This document shows positions 61,824 through 64,000 of a DNA stretch of 64,000 bases, in pieces (positions within the stretch are counted from its first letter, which is position 1; each line of letters starts with the position of its first letter). The DNA is taken from NCBI GenBank assembly GCA_021296265.1, contig JAGWAT010000005.1, positions 1-64,000 of the forward strand, read 5' to 3'. The notes under the pieces were generated by a model that was not told the DNA's origin, did no database searches, and saw only the letters and a list, made by a program, of their open reading frames with translations. The stretch is from Alphaproteobacteria bacterium. Its GTDB lineage: Bacteria; Pseudomonadota; Alphaproteobacteria; TMED109. Both the position numbers and the translations under genes were made by a program.

Positions 61824-63649
61824 TGCCGATCCGCCGCCTGCCGGAAGGAACGGTCAATCGGATTGCCGCCGGTGAAGTCGTCGAACGCCCGGCCTCAGTC
61901 GTCAAGGAACTGGTCGAAAACGCGCTCGATGCGGGCGCACAGTCGATTTCCGTCAGCATTGCGAGCGGCGGCAAGACGCAGATATCCGTCGCGGATGACG
62001 GTCACGGAATGCATACCGGCGACCTGGCCTTGGCCGTCGAGCGACACGCCACCTCCAAGCTCCCCGATGACGACCTATTCGCCATCAAGACGCTGGGTTT
62101 TCGCGGTGAAGCCCTTCCCTCGATCGGCTCGGTCAGCAGGCTGACCGTGACCTCGCGGGCCGACGGCGCCCAAGAGGCCTTCGAAATCACGGTAGATGCC
62201 GGAACGGCCGGCCCGGTGACGCCCGCCGCCTGCCCGCAGGGCACGCGCGTCACGGTTTCCGACCTCTTCCGGGCCACCCCGGCGCGGCTGAAGTTCCTCA
62301 AGTCCGATCGGGCCGAGTCGATGGCCGTGACCCAGATGATCCGGGAGCTGGCGATGGCGCACCCTCGAACCGCCTTCAGGCTGCAGGTCGATGGCCACAC
62401 CCGACTGGATCTGCGCGCGCCGGCAGCGCCCGACGGGGCCCGGGACAAACGGCTGCGCGCGGTCATGGGCGATGCGTTCGCAGACAATGCCGTTGCCGTC
62501 GATTACGAGCGCGGCACGACCCGGGTATCCGGCCTGGCGTCGCTTCCGACGGTCAACCGGGCGAACACCCGTGCCCAGTACCTGTTCGTGAATGGCAGGG
62601 TGGTGCGGGACCGCGTTCTCTACGGCGCGCTCCGAGGCGCCTATCAGGGGCTGATCGCGCACGATCGCCAGCCGATGGTCGCGCTCTACATCGACGTCGC
62701 CATGCGGGATGTCGACATCAACGTCCACCCGGCCAAGACAGAGGTCAGATTCCGTGATCCGCAGACCGTACGGAGCGTGATCGTGGCAGGGGTCCGGGCG
62801 GCGCTTCGGGCGGAAGGGCCCCGACCCGCCACCACGCTGGCGGATCAAACCGTCAGGCGCGCACAGCCCGCACCGTGGCTCCATTTTGACCGGACACCCG
62901 GCCCCCCTCCGCCCGGGCACCGCCCACCGACGGCGTCACCGGGGCCGGATACCAGGATCACACCGCGGCCCGCACCCGCATGGCCCGCAGCAGGCCTTCC
63001 AGACCAACCGGCACCCGGCGCCGGACACGCCCGAGCCCGGACCACGCCGGCGGCGGCGACCGGAACCGAGCCTCCCTTGGGTTACGCCCGGGCCCAGTTG
63101 CACCGCACCTTCATCGTGTCTGAGACACCCGACGGGCTGATCCTGGTCGACCAGCACGCTGCGCACGAGCGGATCGTTCTTGAGAGCATCAAGGCCGCAC
63201 TCGACCGGGGTGAACCGCAGAGCCAGATCCTGCTGACGCCCGAGATCGTGCGCCTGGAGCCGGCAGCCGTTGAAGTCCTGAGCCGCCGGTCCGAGGAACT
63301 CCGCTCGTTCGGCCTCGTCATCGAGGCAAGTGGAGACGCGGCGGTTGCCGTGCACGAGACTCCGGCAATTCTTGGGCACGTGGCGGTCGCCGACCTCCTG
63401 CAGGACCTAGCCGACGAGTTGCTCGAGCACAGTACGGCATACGCTCTGCGCGACCGGATCGAGCACGTGTGCTCGACAATGGCTTGTCACGGTTCCGTGC
63501 GGGCAGGTCGCATCCTCAGCATCGAGGAGATGGATGCACTCCTGCGCGACATGGAAAGGACCCCGAACTCGGGGCAATGCAATCACGGCCGGCCGACATT
63601 GGTGGAGTTGAAAAGGGCAGACCTCGAGCGCCTGTTCGGGCGGCGCTGA
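61823..63649 (+). CDS. mutL: DNA mismatch repair protein MutL
   Basis: Links MutS mismatch recognition to strand excision. The GHKL ATPase has NRIAAGEVVERPASVVKELV, DDGHGMH, FRGEALPSI and GTRVTVSDLF. A Pro/Ala-rich linker spans about residues 335-420. The C-terminal domain has the endonuclease motif DQHA-x2-E-x4-E starting at residue 443, plus ACHGSVRAG and QCNHGRPT, as in bacteria without MutH that nick DNA with MutL itself. The 608 residues are normal. Its ATG overlaps the pgi stop (TGATG), and it converges with folD, 10 bases apart. Confidence 0.95.
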   Translation: MPIRRLPEGTVNRIAAGEVVERPASVVKELVENALDAGAQSISVSIASGGKTQISVADDGHGMHTGDLALAVERHATSKLPDDDLFAIKTLGFRGEALPSIGSVSRLTVTSRADGAQEAFEITVDAGTAGPVTPAACPQGTRVTVSDLFRATPARLKFLKSDRAESMAVTQMIRELAMAHPRTAFRLQVDGHTRLDLRAPAAPDGARDKRLRAVMGDAFADNAVAVDYERGTTRVSGLASLPTVNRANTRAQYLFVNGRVVRDRVLYGALRGAYQGLIAHDRQPMVALYIDVAMRDVDINVHPAKTEVRFRDPQTVRSVIVAGVRAALRAEGPRPATTLADQTVRRAQPAPWLHFDRTPGPPPPGHRPPTASPGPDTRITPRPAPAWPAAGLPDQPAPGAGHARARTTPAAATGTEPPLGYARAQLHRTFIVSETPDGLILVDQHAAHERIVLESIKAALDRGEPQSQILLTPEIVRLEPAAVEVLSRRSEELRSFGLVIEASGDAAVAVHETPAILGHVAVADLLQDLADELLEHSTAYALRDRIEHVCSTMACHGSVRAGRILSIEEMDALLRDMERTPNSGQCNHGRPTLVELKRADLERLFGRR

Positions 63650-63659
63650 CGGCCCGGCT

Positions 63660-64000
63660 TCAGCCCGACCCTGACGCGCCCGTCCGCCGTCGGCGATAGA
63701 GCTCCACGGTATTGTGCAGGAGATAGGCGACGGTCATCGGTCCGACCCCCCCGGGCACCGGGGTGATGGCGCCCGCTATTTCCCTCGCCTCGTCAAAGGC
63801 CACGTCGCCGACCAGCCGGCTGGCGCCTTCGCGCTCGACCCGGTTGATTCCGACGTCGATCACGGTAGCCCCGGGCCGAACCCACCCTCCGCGCACCATT
63901 TCCGGCCGACCGACCGCAGCCACGAGGACATCTGCCTGCTGACAGACTTCCGGCAGGTTCCGGGTTTGGGAATGTGCCAGCGTCACCGTGCAGTTCTCGG
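63660..64000 (-). CDS. folD: Bifunctional methylenetetrahydrofolate dehydrogenase/cyclohydrolase, C-terminal part
   Basis: The window edge cuts this gene; only the last 113 or so codons are visible. They include the NADP-domain segments [46 protein letters not shown] and the family signature [17 protein letters not shown]. FolD supplies 10-formyl-tetrahydrofolate for purine synthesis. The N-terminal catalytic part lies beyond the right-hand edge. Confidence 0.93.
   Translation of the reverse strand, partial: ENCTVTLAHSQTRNLPEVCQQADVLVAAVGRPEMVRGGWVRPGATVIDVGINRVEREGASRLVGDVAFDEAREIAGAITPVPGGVGPMTVAYLLHNTVELYRRRRTGASGSG

Noticed and set aside
1-64000. CRISPR array, prophage or integrated element
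   Set aside because: No regularly spaced direct repeats with spacers, integrase, transposase or phage structural genes were seen.

Overview
The window is GC-rich chromosomal DNA from an alphaproteobacterium; the order is not resolvable from sequence alone. The evidence is conserved synteny: rluA next to rpoH, serC(alphaproteobacterial type)-serA-hisZ-purA, rpsF-rpsR-DUF2232-rplI, fabD-fabG-acpP-fabF-mltG, lptF-lptG-lptD-surA-ksgA and a carbon monoxide dehydrogenase-like cox cluster. Most of the DNA is housekeeping. I see no phage, insertion sequence, CRISPR array, rRNA or tRNA.

Layout. 0.4-3 kb: a JAMM-domain peptidase and a one-helix membrane protein (minus) diverge from rluA and the heat-shock sigma factor rpoH (plus). 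3.4-10.3 kb: a dipeptide/oligopeptide ABC importer whose binding-protein gene is separated from its permease and ATPase genes by an opposite-strand alpha/beta hydrolase. 10.3-11.3 kb: unexplained DNA. 11.3-13.7 kb: a vanadium haloperoxidase-like lipoprotein and an outer-membrane barrel protein, both frameshifted. 14-17 kb: a LysR regulator diverging from a tiny protein, a SnoaL-like protein and a short-chain dehydrogenase.

17.1-27.2 kb (minus): purA, hisZ, serA (frameshifted), serC, a cyclopropane fatty acid synthase, rplI, a DUF2232 membrane protein, rpsR, rpsF and an SprT-like metalloprotein. 27.5-33.8 kb (plus): fabD, fabG, acpP, fabF, mltG, a TPR protein that looks like a SLAM protein without its barrel, and gmk. 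33.7-39.9 kb (minus): ksgA, surA, lptD, lptG and lptF, for outer-membrane biogenesis, with pdxA absent from its usual place. 40.3-43 kb: an orphan polyamine-type binding protein and an aromatic amino acid decarboxylase.

43.3-50.4 kb: coxS, coxM, coxD, coxE, two XdhC-half proteins and a fused molybdopterin-binding/MobA-like protein (plus), facing coxG and a cytochrome c (minus). The catalytic molybdenum subunit gene coxL is missing from the cluster. 50.7-54 kb: prs, rplY, pth, ychF. 54.1-64 kb: an SRAP protein lacking its hallmark cysteine, a tightly overlapped opdB-dapE-monooxygenase operon, arsC-like, pgi (two frame changes), mutL and the 3' end of folD.

Six apparent single-base frame changes in four genes lie at or near mononucleotide runs, two of the genes being normally indispensable. 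Sequencing or assembly error is the simplest explanation and affects how the broken genes should be read. I found no convincing wholly new multi-gene system. The best leads are the coxL-less cox cluster, the Cys-to-Arg SRAP protein, the barrel-less SLAM-like protein and the phased GTATC repeats before fabD.
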